From NCBI RefSeq assembly GCF_021605415.1, contig NZ_WKEQ01000028.1, positions 1 through 64,000 on the forward strand: a DNA stretch of 64,000 nucleotides, in the 5' to 3' direction. Origin of the DNA: Pseudomonas syringae. Its GTDB lineage: Bacteria; Pseudomonadota; Gammaproteobacteria; Pseudomonadales; Pseudomonadaceae. The notes under the pieces were generated by a model that did no database searches, was not told the origin of the DNA, and saw nothing but the letters and a program-made list of their open reading frames with translations. Positions 33,716 to 42,556 of the stretch are shown here, piece by piece (position 1 is the first letter of the stretch; every line of letters starts with the position of its first letter). Made by a program: the position numbers and the translations under genes.

Positions 33716-34684
33716 GTGAATCATCAGCATGGAACGCAAAACTCAGGGCAGGTGACGTTGTCGCTGGTTGTCCCGGTGTTCAATGAAGCGGAAAGCCTCG
33801 AGAGTTTTTTCAACCGCATTCAGCAGGTGTTTGCGCATGAAGCGCTGATCACTCTGCAACTGGTGTTCGTCAATGACGGCAGCACCGATACCTCACTTGA
33901 ATGGCTGCTTGAGCGCCAGCAATGCGATGCGCGGATCCGTGTCGTCGACCTGAGCCGCAACTTCGGCAAGGAGGCGGCGCTGTCCGCCGGTTTGCAGATG
34001 GCGACCGGGCAGATCGTCGTTCCGATCGACGCGGATCTGCAGGATCCGCCCGAAATCATTCCGCAAATGATCGAGCGCTGGCGTGAGGGCTATGAAGTCG
34101 TGCTCGGCCACCGGGTCAGCCGCCGCAGCGATTCCTGGGCCAAGCAAACGTCGGCCAACTGGTTTTATCGCTTGCACAACAAAATCGCGGAACGACCCTT
34201 GCCTGAGAACGTCGGGGACTTTCGCCTCATGGATCGCTGTGTGGTGGACGCTTTGCTGACCTTGCCTGAATCACGTCGGTTCATGAAAGGCCTGTTCGCC
34301 TGGGTCGGGTTTCGCACCACGCACATCGATTACGAACGACCGGAGCGGGTAGCGGGGCAAACCAAGTTCAACGGCTGGCGGCTGTGGAATTTTGCCCTTG
34401 AGGGCATTACCAGCTTCAGCACCGAACCGCTACGGGTGTGGACGTATCTGGGGGCGCTGGTGTCGTTGGTGTCCTTTGCGTTTGCCATTTTCATTGTGGT
34501 GCGCACGCTGGTGCATGGCGTGGATCTGCCCGGTTATGCTTCCTTGATGGTGGCGGTGACCTTTCTCGGGGGGCTCCAGTTGATTGGCATTGGCGTGCTT
34601 GGCGAGTACCTGGGTCGCACCTACATCGAATCCAAACGCCGACCGGTTTTTCTGGTGCGTCGTGTCTATGACCCGAAGGACTGA
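33716..34684 (+). CDS. GT2 glycosyltransferase (GtrB/ArnC/DPM1-like)
   Basis: A 322-residue family 2 glycosyltransferase with GTG start. The catalytic domain has LSLVVPVFNEAESLESFF, FVNDGSTDTSL, and PIDADLQDPPE (the DxD-type metal site). A conserved GDFRLMDRCVVDAL and RFMKGLFAWVGF follow. Two C-terminal membrane helices (WTYLGALVSLVSFAFAIFIVV; LMVAVTFLGGLQLIGIGVLGEYL) are typical of undecaprenyl-phosphate sugar transferases. It likely loads a sugar on undecaprenyl phosphate at the inner membrane. Head of a four-gene cassette; the next gene starts 3 bp after it. Confidence 0.88.
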   Translation: MNHQHGTQNSGQVTLSLVVPVFNEAESLESFFNRIQQVFAHEALITLQLVFVNDGSTDTSLEWLLERQQCDARIRVVDLSRNFGKEAALSAGLQMATGQIVVPIDADLQDPPEIIPQMIERWREGYEVVLGHRVSRRSDSWAKQTSANWFYRLHNKIAERPLPENVGDFRLMDRCVVDALLTLPESRRFMKGLFAWVGFRTTHIDYERPERVAGQTKFNGWRLWNFALEGITSFSTEPLRVWTYLGALVSLVSFAFAIFIVVRTLVHGVDLPGYASLMVAVTFLGGLQLIGIGVLGEYLGRTYIESKRRPVFLVRRVYDPKD

Positions 34685-34687
34685 AGC

Positions 34688-35398
34688 ATGGATCTCAAGG
34701 AAACCGACATCCTCGGCGACAACATTGGCGAGCACTGGTATTACTGCTCGAAAGCGGCAGCGACCACGCGTTTGTTGGGTGAGGCGCCAATCAAGCGGAT
34801 TCTCGATATCGGCGCCGGCTCGGGATTCTTTTCACATCATTTGCTGAACCGCACGGCCGCTCAAGAGGCCTGGTGCGTCGACATCAGCTACCCCGCCGAT
34901 TCTTCCGCGACCACCGCTGGCAAACCGGTGCACTATCGTCGCGACATTGATGCGGTCGACGCCGATCTGGTGTTGTTGATGGATGTGCTGGAGCATGTCG
35001 ACGATGATCTGGGCCTGCTCAAAACCTACGTCGACAAAGTCCCTTGCGGCAGTCGTTTTCTGATGACAGTGCCGGCGTTTCAGTTCATGTGGAGCGGTCA
35101 CGATGATTTCCTTGAGCACAAGCGTCGCTACACCCTGGCGCAGTTTGAAACCCTGGCGCGAGATGCCGGTTTGACGGTGAGCAAGGGTACCTATTACTTC
35201 GGTGCGGTGTTTCCAATTGCGGCAGTCCTGCGCTTGTTGCCTCAAGGTACGCAGACGAGACAACCCCATTCGCAACTCAAGCGCCATCATCCGCTGGTTA
35301 ACTCGCTGCTCAAGACAATGTGCCGGCTCGAATTGCCGTTGATGGGCCTCAACCGGTTAGCCGGTTTGAGCGTTTTCGTGCTGGCGCAGAAACCGTGA
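34688..35398 (+). CDS. Class I SAM-dependent methyltransferase
   Basis: A 236-residue protein with the SAM-binding motif ILDIGAGSGFFSHHLL (motif I), an acidic strand end at WCVDIS (motif II) and LVLLMDVLEHVDDDLG (motif III region). After the Rossmann core, MTVPAFQFMWSGHDDFLEHKRRY is the segment common in sugar or lipid-linked methyltransferases such as UbiG-like and glycan-tailoring enzymes. It sits inside the glycosylation cassette, 3 bp after the glycosyltransferase, so its substrate may be the transferred sugar. That is inference. Confidence 0.75.
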   Translation: MDLKETDILGDNIGEHWYYCSKAAATTRLLGEAPIKRILDIGAGSGFFSHHLLNRTAAQEAWCVDISYPADSSATTAGKPVHYRRDIDAVDADLVLLMDVLEHVDDDLGLLKTYVDKVPCGSRFLMTVPAFQFMWSGHDDFLEHKRRYTLAQFETLARDAGLTVSKGTYYFGAVFPIAAVLRLLPQGTQTRQPHSQLKRHHPLVNSLLKTMCRLELPLMGLNRLAGLSVFVLAQKP

Positions 35399-35781
35399 CG
35401 GCAGCCGAAAAAACAGCCTTGGTGCAGCGCGGCTTGCGTTTCGCCATCACCGGTCTGTTCGTCACCGCGTTGCATGGGCTGGTGGCGGTGTTGTTCATCC
35501 AGCATGTCGCGCCGTTGCCGCCGCTGGCCAATGGCGTGGCATTTGCGATCGCCACTGTCGTGTCATACCTGATCAATACCACCTGGAGTTTTTCCGCCCG
35601 ATTGCATGGCCGCACGCTGCTGCGCTTCATGATGGTGTCGGCGGCGGGCTTTCTGTTGGCAATGTGTGTGGCCTGGGCCGCACAGATGGCCGGATTGCAT
35701 TACTTGCTGGGCATTGGTGCGGTGGCATTGACGATCCCGGCGTTCACCTTTGTGTTGCATAACTTTTGGACGTATCGATGA
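35395..35781 (+). CDS. GtrA-like flippase
   Basis: A 128-residue membrane protein with four helices: FAITGLFVTALHGLVAVLFI, NGVAFAIATVVSYLINTTWSF, RFMMVSAAGFLLAMCVAWAA and IGAVALTIPAFTFVLHNFWTY, the normal GtrA layout. GtrA proteins flip undecaprenyl-linked sugars across the inner membrane. The GTG start overlaps the stop of the methyltransferase (GTGA), and its own stop overlaps the next start (ATGA), so the three are translationally coupled. Confidence 0.8.
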   Translation: MTAAEKTALVQRGLRFAITGLFVTALHGLVAVLFIQHVAPLPPLANGVAFAIATVVSYLINTTWSFSARLHGRTLLRFMMVSAAGFLLAMCVAWAAQMAGLHYLLGIGAVALTIPAFTFVLHNFWTYR

Positions 35782-37886
35782 AGGATTCTGCGAAACGCCT
35801 GGCGATCACGTTTTTGCCGTTAGTTCTCGGGGTATTGGCCTTTCTGATTGTGGTTGGCCCGCGCGCGCTCAATCCGCAAAACATTGCCTGGCTGGGGCAG
35901 GGCGATCCTGCCACTCATTACCTGGGATGGGTCTTTTTCCGCCAATCGCCCTGGTCATTTCCTCTGGGCCTGAACCCCGGCTATGGCTTGGAACTGAGCA
36001 ATGGACTGATTTTCTCGGACTCGAATCCGCTTCTGGCGTTCTTGTTCAAACCTTTTTCTGCGCTGCTGCCCGAAACTTTTCAGTATTTCGGAATGTGGTT
36101 TCTGGCCTGTTTTGTGTTGCAGGCCTGGTTCGCGTGGAAACTGATCGGGTTGATGACGTCACATGTTGGTTTGAAAACCTTGGGCACAGCGTTGTTTCTG
36201 TTCGCGCCGCCGATGATCATTCGGATGCCGGTGCATCTGTCATTGGCCGGGCATTTCGTGATTCTCGCGGCGTTGTACCTGGCGTTGCGTCCATCGCAGG
36301 AGCGCCGCCGTTTGGCTTGGGCCGTGTTGCTGGGTTGTACTGCGCTGATTCACGCGTACTTTCTGGCGATGGTCGCGCTTGTCTGGCTGGCTGATCTTGG
36401 TGGTCGTTATTTCAAAAAGCAGCTGACGTTGCGTCATGTGGCCGTCGAACTGGTTTTGCTGTTTTCGCTGGTCAGTGTCTGCTGCTGGCAGGCGGGTTAT
36501 TTCAGCGTGAACGGCAGTGATGCGGTTTCCGAAGGTTTCGGTTTGTACCGCGCCAATGTGTTTACGTTGTTGAATCCCAACACCTGGTCTTATGTGCTCA
36601 AGGATTTGCCAAACGGAGTGGGAGATTCGGAAGGCTTCAGCTTTTTGGGTTTAGGTATTTTGTTGCTGGCGGTGTGCGGTCTGGTCGGCGCATTGCAAGG
36701 GCATACCGGACTGATTCAGTCGTTGCGCCGCTACCCTTTTTTACTCGCCGCTCTGGCGGGACTGGCAGTTTTTGCGCTGTCCAATCACGTGGCGGTGGGC
36801 GGCGCGGATTTTAGTTATCCACTGCCGGCAAAAATCATCGAGATCGCCAATATTTTCCGGGCGTCGGGCCGTATGTTCTGGCCCGTTTATTATGCCGTCA
36901 TTCTGCTGGTCATCTTCCTGGTGATTCGTGCGAACAAGCCGCGCACGGCCATGTACCTGATGGCGTTGGCGCTGGTGGTTCAAGTGGCGGATACGCGCAG
37001 CGGCTGGTCAGTGGTGCGCAAACAGTTGATGGTCGAACCGACCACTCAATGGTCATCACCGTTTGTCGACCCGTTCTGGCAAAGCGCTGCCGCGCACTAT
37101 GGAAAGATTCGCTGGATCCTGCCGCAAAACTTGTCGGCGCATTGGCTCAATGTCGCAGCCTTCGCCGCAAGCCACGGGTTGCAGACCGATGCGGTGTACC
37201 TGGGACGCATGGGCAAAGACCAATGGATTCAAGCCGATCGGCGCACGGCGCAAATGTTGGCCTCGGGTCGTTATGACGCTGACTCGCTGTATCTGCTGAG
37301 TGATCGGGCCTTGTTGCAGGCCGTTCCAACCGTCAATTCCAAAACGGATCTGTTCGCCGTCATCGATGGCTTTACCGTACTGGCTCCGGGTTGGAAACAG
37401 TGTGCCGAATGCGTGCAGCAATACGCTGTACAGGTGCCTCAGCAATTGGTTCCGGAATTTGGATCCGGTCAAGCTGCCCGGTTCGGTTACGGCGGAACCG
37501 GTAAGGCGTTTCTGTCGCGCGGATGGTCGGATGCTGAGGCGTGGGGTGTCTGGTCCAATGGAACTGAAGCCGAAATCGTGTTGCGGGTGCCGGACTCTGC
37601 TCGAACCTTGCGTCTCGAAACCATGGCATTCGTGGCGCCTGATCACGAGCGGCAAAGCGTGGTGATTAAACTCAATGACATCGAGGCAATGTCGACCATG
37701 TTGGACAAGCCAGACGGCAACGTTATCGAGTTCAATCTGACGCCTGCGATGCGCCAGCGAATAAAGGCTCAGGGGTTGCTACGCCTGCAACTGCAATTTG
37801 CCGATGCAGTCAGTCCTCAGCAGTTAGGCATAGGTGACGATGCACGAAAGCTTGCCTTGGGATTGAAGTCGATGAGCGTCAACTGA
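35778..37886 (+). CDS. Large polytopic membrane protein, candidate glycosyltransferase (DUF6311-like)
   Basis: A 702-residue protein with about ten membrane helices in residues 1-425, beginning LAITFLPLVLGVLAFLIVVG, then a soluble C-terminal domain of about 275 residues. Between the first two helices lies LGQGDPATHYLGWVFF, with an acidic residue in the first periplasmic loop, as in GT-C enzymes. I think it belongs to DUF6311; the name is from memory. Position behind GtrB- and GtrA-like genes suggests it transfers the flipped sugar to an envelope glycan. The C-terminal domain shows no motif I recognise. Confidence 0.65.
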   Translation: MKDSAKRLAITFLPLVLGVLAFLIVVGPRALNPQNIAWLGQGDPATHYLGWVFFRQSPWSFPLGLNPGYGLELSNGLIFSDSNPLLAFLFKPFSALLPETFQYFGMWFLACFVLQAWFAWKLIGLMTSHVGLKTLGTALFLFAPPMIIRMPVHLSLAGHFVILAALYLALRPSQERRRLAWAVLLGCTALIHAYFLAMVALVWLADLGGRYFKKQLTLRHVAVELVLLFSLVSVCCWQAGYFSVNGSDAVSEGFGLYRANVFTLLNPNTWSYVLKDLPNGVGDSEGFSFLGLGILLLAVCGLVGALQGHTGLIQSLRRYPFLLAALAGLAVFALSNHVAVGGADFSYPLPAKIIEIANIFRASGRMFWPVYYAVILLVIFLVIRANKPRTAMYLMALALVVQVADTRSGWSVVRKQLMVEPTTQWSSPFVDPFWQSAAAHYGKIRWILPQNLSAHWLNVAAFAASHGLQTDAVYLGRMGKDQWIQADRRTAQMLASGRYDADSLYLLSDRALLQAVPTVNSKTDLFAVIDGFTVLAPGWKQCAECVQQYAVQVPQQLVPEFGSGQAARFGYGGTGKAFLSRGWSDAEAWGVWSNGTEAEIVLRVPDSARTLRLETMAFVAPDHERQSVVIKLNDIEAMSTMLDKPDGNVIEFNLTPAMRQRIKAQGLLRLQLQFADAVSPQQLGIGDDARKLALGLKSMSVN

Positions 37887-37957
37887 CAGCATCGCCCGTA
37901 GACGCAACCCTCCGTGCTTTCTAAACTGCCCGCAGTCTGGGGATCGCGGGGTAAGGG

Positions 37958-38884
37958 ATGAATCGCAATGAACTACGCAAGGCCGACATCAACCTGATGG
38001 TGGTGTTCGAGACCTTGATGCTGGAGCGCAACGTGACCCGGGCGGCGGAGAAACTGTTTCTCGGCCAGCCGACCATCAGCTCGGCGCTCAACCGTCTGCG
38101 TGTGATGTTCAACGATCCGCTGTTTATCCGCGTCGGCCATCGGATGGAGCCGACAGCGCGGGCCGAAGAGTTGTTTCGGCATCTGTCGCCAGCGCTGGAT
38201 TCGCTGTCCGTGGCGTTGAGCCTGACCCACGATTTCGACCCGGCCGTGAGTAACATGACGTTTCGCATCGGCCTTTCCGATGACGTCGAGTTCGGCCTGT
38301 TGCCTCCCTTGTTGCGGGCCTTGCGCCAAGAGGCGCCGAAAGTGGTGTTCGTCGTGCAGCATGTCGATTACTGGCGCATTCCCGATTTGCTGGCCGCTGG
38401 CGACATCACCGTTGGCATCAGCCAGACCCGAGGCCTGCCGGCGAACGCCAAGCGCAAACTGCTGCGGCATATTCAGCCGAGCGTCCTGCGCGCCGATGCG
38501 TCCGACGCGCCGCTGACCCTCGATGAATATTGCGCACGTCCCCACGTACTGGTTTCCCATACGGCCAACATCAGTGGTTACGCCGATGAATGGCTAGCGG
38601 AAATCGGCCGCACGCGGCGGGTGGTCTTGTCGGTGCCGCAATACAGTTCATTGCCGGCACTGCTGGCCGGCACCGACCTGATCGCCAGCCTGCCGGACTA
38701 CACGGCCGAAGCGATGGCGCTGTCGGGCACTCTGTTCAAGGAGCCATTCCCGTTCAAGACGCCGACCCTGGACTTGTCGATGGTCTGGCTCAGTCACGTT
38801 GACACCGATCCGGCGGAGCGCTGGTTGCGTTCTCGCCTGGAGGCATTCATGAGTGAGCGGCCGCTGCTACCGTCACTCGAGTAA
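37958..38884 (+). CDS. LysR-type regulator
   Basis: A 308-residue LysR regulator. The N-terminal winged helix-turn-helix is LMVVFETLMLERNVTRAAEKL with the recognition helix GQPTISSALNRLRVMFNDPLF; the effector domain fills about 95-300 (MTFRIGLSDDVEFGLLPPL). NodD/LeuO-like wording of the DNA-binding part (LTRAA..L..Q.T.S.AL.RLR...DPLF) is clear. Its regulated gene is not certain; the CHMI-type gene follows 57 bp later on the same strand. Confidence 0.88.
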   Translation: MNRNELRKADINLMVVFETLMLERNVTRAAEKLFLGQPTISSALNRLRVMFNDPLFIRVGHRMEPTARAEELFRHLSPALDSLSVALSLTHDFDPAVSNMTFRIGLSDDVEFGLLPPLLRALRQEAPKVVFVVQHVDYWRIPDLLAAGDITVGISQTRGLPANAKRKLLRHIQPSVLRADASDAPLTLDEYCARPHVLVSHTANISGYADEWLAEIGRTRRVVLSVPQYSSLPALLAGTDLIASLPDYTAEAMALSGTLFKEPFPFKTPTLDLSMVWLSHVDTDPAERWLRSRLEAFMSERPLLPSLE

Positions 38885-38941
38885 GCAGCGTTTTGCTGTG
38901 CTATACGTACGAACTTTCCGCCGACCTACAGGAGCCGTCTC

Positions 38942-39307
38942 ATGCCACACCTGCACATGGAATACACCGCCAACCTGCCGCAACTGAATGCCGACGTGGC
39001 GTTGATCCGTCTCAATAACACGCTGGTGGGATCAGGCCAGTTTGGTGCTGAATCCGACATCAAGGGCCGGGCGGTGAAGGTCGAGACGTTCAAGGTGGGC
39101 ACCGCGATGGCCGAGCGCGGTTTTGTCCATGTGAAGCTGGCGCTGCTCAGCGGGCGTTCGCCGCAGATTAAGAAGCAGCTCTCGGAAAGCCTGCTGGCCG
39201 TGTTGCAGGAACTCTGTGAATGGCCGGCGGATGTGGAAGTGCAGCTGTGTGTCGAGTTGCTCGACATTGATCGCGAGTCCTACAGCAAAACCGCCATCGG
39301 CGTGTAA
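38942..39307 (+). CDS. 5-Carboxymethyl-2-hydroxymuconate isomerase-like protein
   Basis: A 121-residue tautomerase-superfamily protein. It starts MPHLHMEYTANL, leaving Pro-1 as the catalytic base after Met removal. The remainder shows VKLALLSGRSPQIKKQLSESLL, the HpcD/CHMI core. The classical role is the isomerisation step in homoprotocatechuate (4-hydroxyphenylacetate) breakdown, but no other genes of that pathway are near, so here it may be an orphan. TACAGGAG precedes the ATG. Confidence 0.82.
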   Translation: MPHLHMEYTANLPQLNADVALIRLNNTLVGSGQFGAESDIKGRAVKVETFKVGTAMAERGFVHVKLALLSGRSPQIKKQLSESLLAVLQELCEWPADVEVQLCVELLDIDRESYSKTAIGV

Positions 39308-39310
39308 GTC

Positions 39311-40246
39311 TCACGCCGCTTGCAGTTCGCTGCAGGCGTGAATCACTTGCTCTCGCAGCCAGACGTTCGCGCTGTCCTGATCGGCGTGCCCGCTCCAGAG
39401 CATGTCGAGTGTGAAACCCGGCAAGCCGTCCGGCGCTTCACAGTGGTTAAACACGGCTTCATTGGTCAGCTGCTGCTGAATACGCCGGGGCAGGGTGAGG
39501 ATGAAGTCGGTGCCAGTAATTGTCTTCAGGGCCGCGCCGTAACTGTTGGAGCGCGCAACGATCTGGCGCTTTTGCGCCTGCCGCGCCAGCCAGCCATCGA
39601 CCATGTTGGTGCTGGACATCCACGGTGTGGGAAAAACGTGCCGACGCTCAGTGAACGCTTGCAGGCTCAGGCGCGGCTCCAATGGCGTGGCGCGCTTGTC
39701 GAACACGCAGACCAGATCGTCCTCCAGCAGCATCCTTGATTTGAGATCGGTGTAGTGACGATGAAAGTTTGGTCCGAAACAGATCACCAGATCCAGGCTG
39801 GCGTCGCGTAACGCCTCGGCGGGGACGTCGGTTTCAAAGGTGTGCACGTTGACCATCACCGGTAGATCGGCGAAATCGAAGCGTTTTAACAGGCGCGGCA
39901 GTATCAATTGCTCAAAGTATTCCGGGGCGCAGATGTTGAACGTCATCGGGCGGGAGGCAGGATCGAATGCCGTCGCACCGGCGTGGCACAGGTTGATGTT
40001 TTCGAGGATCTTCAGCACATGGCCATACATGGTGCTGGCCTTGTAGGTGGGGCGCATGCCTGTGCGGGTATTGATGAACAATTCATCTTCAAAACTGGTG
40101 CGCAGCTTTTTCAGACAGTAACTGACGGTGGACTGGCTAACGAACAACGTTTCCGATACTCCAGTGACGCTGTTTTGCTCGTAAACAGCGACAAACACCA
40201 TCAGATCCTGCATGTCGAGCTTTCTAAGCAAGTTACTGTTCAGCAT
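39311..40246 (-). CDS. LysR-type regulator
   Basis: A 311-residue LysR regulator. Its DNA-binding domain is DMQDLMVFVAVYEQNSVTGV with the recognition helix FVSQSTVSYCLKKLRTSFEDELF; the effector domain follows from about residue 95 (MTFNICAPEYFEQLILPRL). It converges on the CHMI-type gene with 3 bp between stops. The target is unknown. GC content and codon use look ordinary for the window. Confidence 0.88.
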   Translation of the reverse strand: MLNSNLLRKLDMQDLMVFVAVYEQNSVTGVSETLFVSQSTVSYCLKKLRTSFEDELFINTRTGMRPTYKASTMYGHVLKILENINLCHAGATAFDPASRPMTFNICAPEYFEQLILPRLLKRFDFADLPVMVNVHTFETDVPAEALRDASLDLVICFGPNFHRHYTDLKSRMLLEDDLVCVFDKRATPLEPRLSLQAFTERRHVFPTPWMSSTNMVDGWLARQAQKRQIVARSNSYGAALKTITGTDFILTLPRRIQQQLTNEAVFNHCEAPDGLPGFTLDMLWSGHADQDSANVWLREQVIHACSELQAA

Positions 40247-40453
40247 CCATTGCCTCTCGCTGTGCTCCTTGCGCCAGAGGTGCGCAAACGTGTGCGTACG
40301 ATCCTAGCGGAACGATGGTGCCAGGAGAATCACCTGTAGGCCGTTTCCCTGTCGTTGGTGGGACAGAAACTTTAAGCAACACGACGCTTGCAAAAAATCG
40401 GCAAAAAGATGGCCAGAGGCCTCCAGCCCGGGGCTTGACCCGACAGAGGAATC

Positions 40454-40543
40454 TGTAGGAGCGAGCCTGTTCGCGAACGCGTTGGCTCATTGAGCATCGA
40501 TGCTGGCTGGCGCGACGCCTTCGCGAGCAGGCTCACTCCTACA
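40454..40543. repeat. REPIN (TGTAGGAGCGAGCCTG type)
   Basis: Two arms of 24 bases (40454-40477 and 40520-40543), each imperfectly inverted relative to the other, around a 42-base spacer. The same arm type occurs at 49635-49723. Confidence 0.85.
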
Positions 40544-40632
40544 AGTGAAAACTTGCTCTTTTTCTGAACAAAACCTGAACCATTCTCAAACACTTCATAA
40601 GTTTTAGCTCTTTGCCATTAGCCAACTAATCG

Positions 40633-40706
40633 TTGGCTTCTTTTTCACAAAAAATTGATGGTTGCCTGCTTAAAGTTTGTGTTGTCTGAGTCAATGAATT
40701 TTTCAC
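40633..40706 (+). promoter_or_regulatory. Two ColR-box-like sites upstream of eptA
   Basis: TTTTTCAC occurs at 40641-40648 and 40699-40706, 40-100 bp before the eptA ATG. The 16-base window of the first copy (40633-40648) differs from the published P. putida ColR consensus YYNASNNYTTTTTCAC, as I recall it, by one base; the second differs by two in the degenerate half. ColR is known to control eptA-type genes in P. putida. Binding here is inference. Confidence 0.5.
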
Positions 40707-40746
40707 AATTGACGGCGGTGCTTCTTTCCAGGAATAGCCACTTCTT

Positions 40747-42396
40747 ATGTTCAAGTCAAAAGCCGTACGCCCGGAATGGGTGACGTTGTTTGCCAGTGCC
40801 TTTCTTTTGGCCGGATTCAATTTTATGCTCTGGCAGCATTTGTTCGAGATCACCGCCCCGGACGGCAAAGGCATTGCCATGCGCGTGGCTTTCGGGCTGA
40901 TGATTTTCGCAGCCTATAACATTGTGCTGACGTTGTTGGCGTTTCGACCGGTATTTAAACCGGTGTTGACCTTGTTGTTTATGGTCAGTGCCGGCGTTGC
41001 ATATTTCATGAGCCAGTATGGCGTCATGATTGATGCAGGCATGTTTCGTAACTTTGCCGAAACCAATGCCACGGAAATTCGTGATCTGCTCTCTTTGAAG
41101 TTGCTGGCTTATATATTTTTGCTTGGTGTCTTGCCTTCCTGGTTGTTATGGAAAGTGCCGGTTGATTATCGTCGCTGGCATAAAGAACTGTTGAGCAAAG
41201 TTATCGTAAGTGTCGCCTCTGTAGCCGTCATCGGCGGCGTGGCATTGGCCAATTACCAAGGGTTGTCGTCGCTGTTTCGCAATCACCATGAATTGCGCCT
41301 GATGCTGGTGCCGAGTAATTACATCGGTGCATCGGCGGGTTATTTACGTGAGCAGGTCGCTTCGGCGCAGCAGCCGTTCATCAAACTGGGTGAAGATGCG
41401 CGGCGCGATCCGCAATGGCAACACCATCCGCGCAAATCCCTGACCGTGCTTGTCGTCGGGGAAAGTGCCCGGGCCGAGAACTTCGGCATTCTGGGATATG
41501 ACCGGGACACGACGCCGCGGCTCGATAAAGAAACCGGTCTGATCGCCTTTACCGATGTGCATTCCTGCGGCACGGAAACCGCCGTGTCCGTGCCGTGCAT
41601 GTTCTCCAACATGGGGCGGAAAAATTACGACGCGAGCAAGGCAAAAAACGAAGAAGGGCTGCTGGACGTGCTCAAGCGTGCGGGTATTGACGTGATCTGG
41701 CGCGACAACCAGTCCGGCTGCAAAGGCACCTGCGACCGCGTCACACTGCAGGACGTCAGCAACCTCAAGGATCCGGTGTTGTGTGCCAACAGCGAATGCC
41801 GCGACGAGATTCTGCTGCAAGGCCTGCAGAGCTTCATTGATAACCTGGATAAAGACACCGTGCTGGTACTGCACCAGATGGGCAGTCATGGGCCGGAGTA
41901 CTTCAAGCGTTATCCGAAAGAATACGAACACTTCACCCCAGTGTGTGAGAGCAACGCACTGAACAATTGCAGCCGCGAAAGTATCGTCAACGGTTACGAC
42001 AACACACTGGTGTACACCGACCACGTTCTCTCAAGCCTGATCGATGTACTGCGCACCAATCAGGACAAGGTCGACACCGCCATGCTCTACCTGTCCGATC
42101 ACGGCGAGTCGCTGGGCGAATACAACCTGTTCCTGCATGGCACGCCGTACATGTTGGCGCCGGATCAACAAAAGCACGTGGCAATGCTGGCATGGTTTTC
42201 CGACAGCTATCAGAAGTCGTTTTCCGTCGACACCCACTGCCTGCAAATGAGCCGCGACAAGCCGTTGAGTCAGGACAACCTGTTCCATTCGATGCTTGGC
42301 CTGCTGGAAGTGCAGAGCAAGGTCTATCAACCCGATCTGGACATGTTCGCCGGCTGCCGTGGCGCGGTGATCGACGGCGTGCTCGCCAAGCAATGA
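40747..42396 (+). CDS. eptA: Lipid A phosphoethanolamine transferase EptA
   Basis: A 549-residue inner-membrane enzyme. Five N-terminal helices (about residues 10-180, ending ...VASVAVIGGVALANY) anchor a periplasmic alkaline-phosphatase-fold domain. It shows LTVLVVGESARAENFGILGY (metal Glu), the catalytic Thr in SCGTETAVSVPCMFS (about 274-288), and YLSDHGESLGEYNLFLHG near the C-terminus. It transfers phosphoethanolamine from phosphatidylethanolamine to lipid A, which lowers binding of cationic peptides such as polymyxin. Chromosomal EptA of this kind is common in Pseudomonas and does not by itself mean high resistance. Confidence 0.92.
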   Translation: MFKSKAVRPEWVTLFASAFLLAGFNFMLWQHLFEITAPDGKGIAMRVAFGLMIFAAYNIVLTLLAFRPVFKPVLTLLFMVSAGVAYFMSQYGVMIDAGMFRNFAETNATEIRDLLSLKLLAYIFLLGVLPSWLLWKVPVDYRRWHKELLSKVIVSVASVAVIGGVALANYQGLSSLFRNHHELRLMLVPSNYIGASAGYLREQVASAQQPFIKLGEDARRDPQWQHHPRKSLTVLVVGESARAENFGILGYDRDTTPRLDKETGLIAFTDVHSCGTETAVSVPCMFSNMGRKNYDASKAKNEEGLLDVLKRAGIDVIWRDNQSGCKGTCDRVTLQDVSNLKDPVLCANSECRDEILLQGLQSFIDNLDKDTVLVLHQMGSHGPEYFKRYPKEYEHFTPVCESNALNNCSRESIVNGYDNTLVYTDHVLSSLIDVLRTNQDKVDTAMLYLSDHGESLGEYNLFLHGTPYMLAPDQQKHVAMLAWFSDSYQKSFSVDTHCLQMSRDKPLSQDNLFHSMLGLLEVQSKVYQPDLDMFAGCRGAVIDGVLAKQ

Positions 42397-42556
42397 TCGA
42401 AGCGGCCTGTTGACCTGACGCAACGGGCCCGTTCATCCCTCCGTCAGACTATTCTTGCCCTTGGGCGGGATATTTCATCAAAGCTCTTGTCCAGTGGAGG
42501 CGCGGAAATCGCCGACGGCGATATATACTGCGCGCCATTCTTCAAGGGAGAGCCGT

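Larger units (their letters stand above)
40247..40746. other. Intergenic region before eptA with REPIN and ColR-like sites
   Basis: 500 bases without a gene. It contains a REPIN (40454-40543) and, closer to eptA, an AT-rich stretch with two copies of TTTTTCAC, listed separately. The AT-rich stretch (about 40545-40746) stands out from its GC-rich surroundings. Confidence 0.7.
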
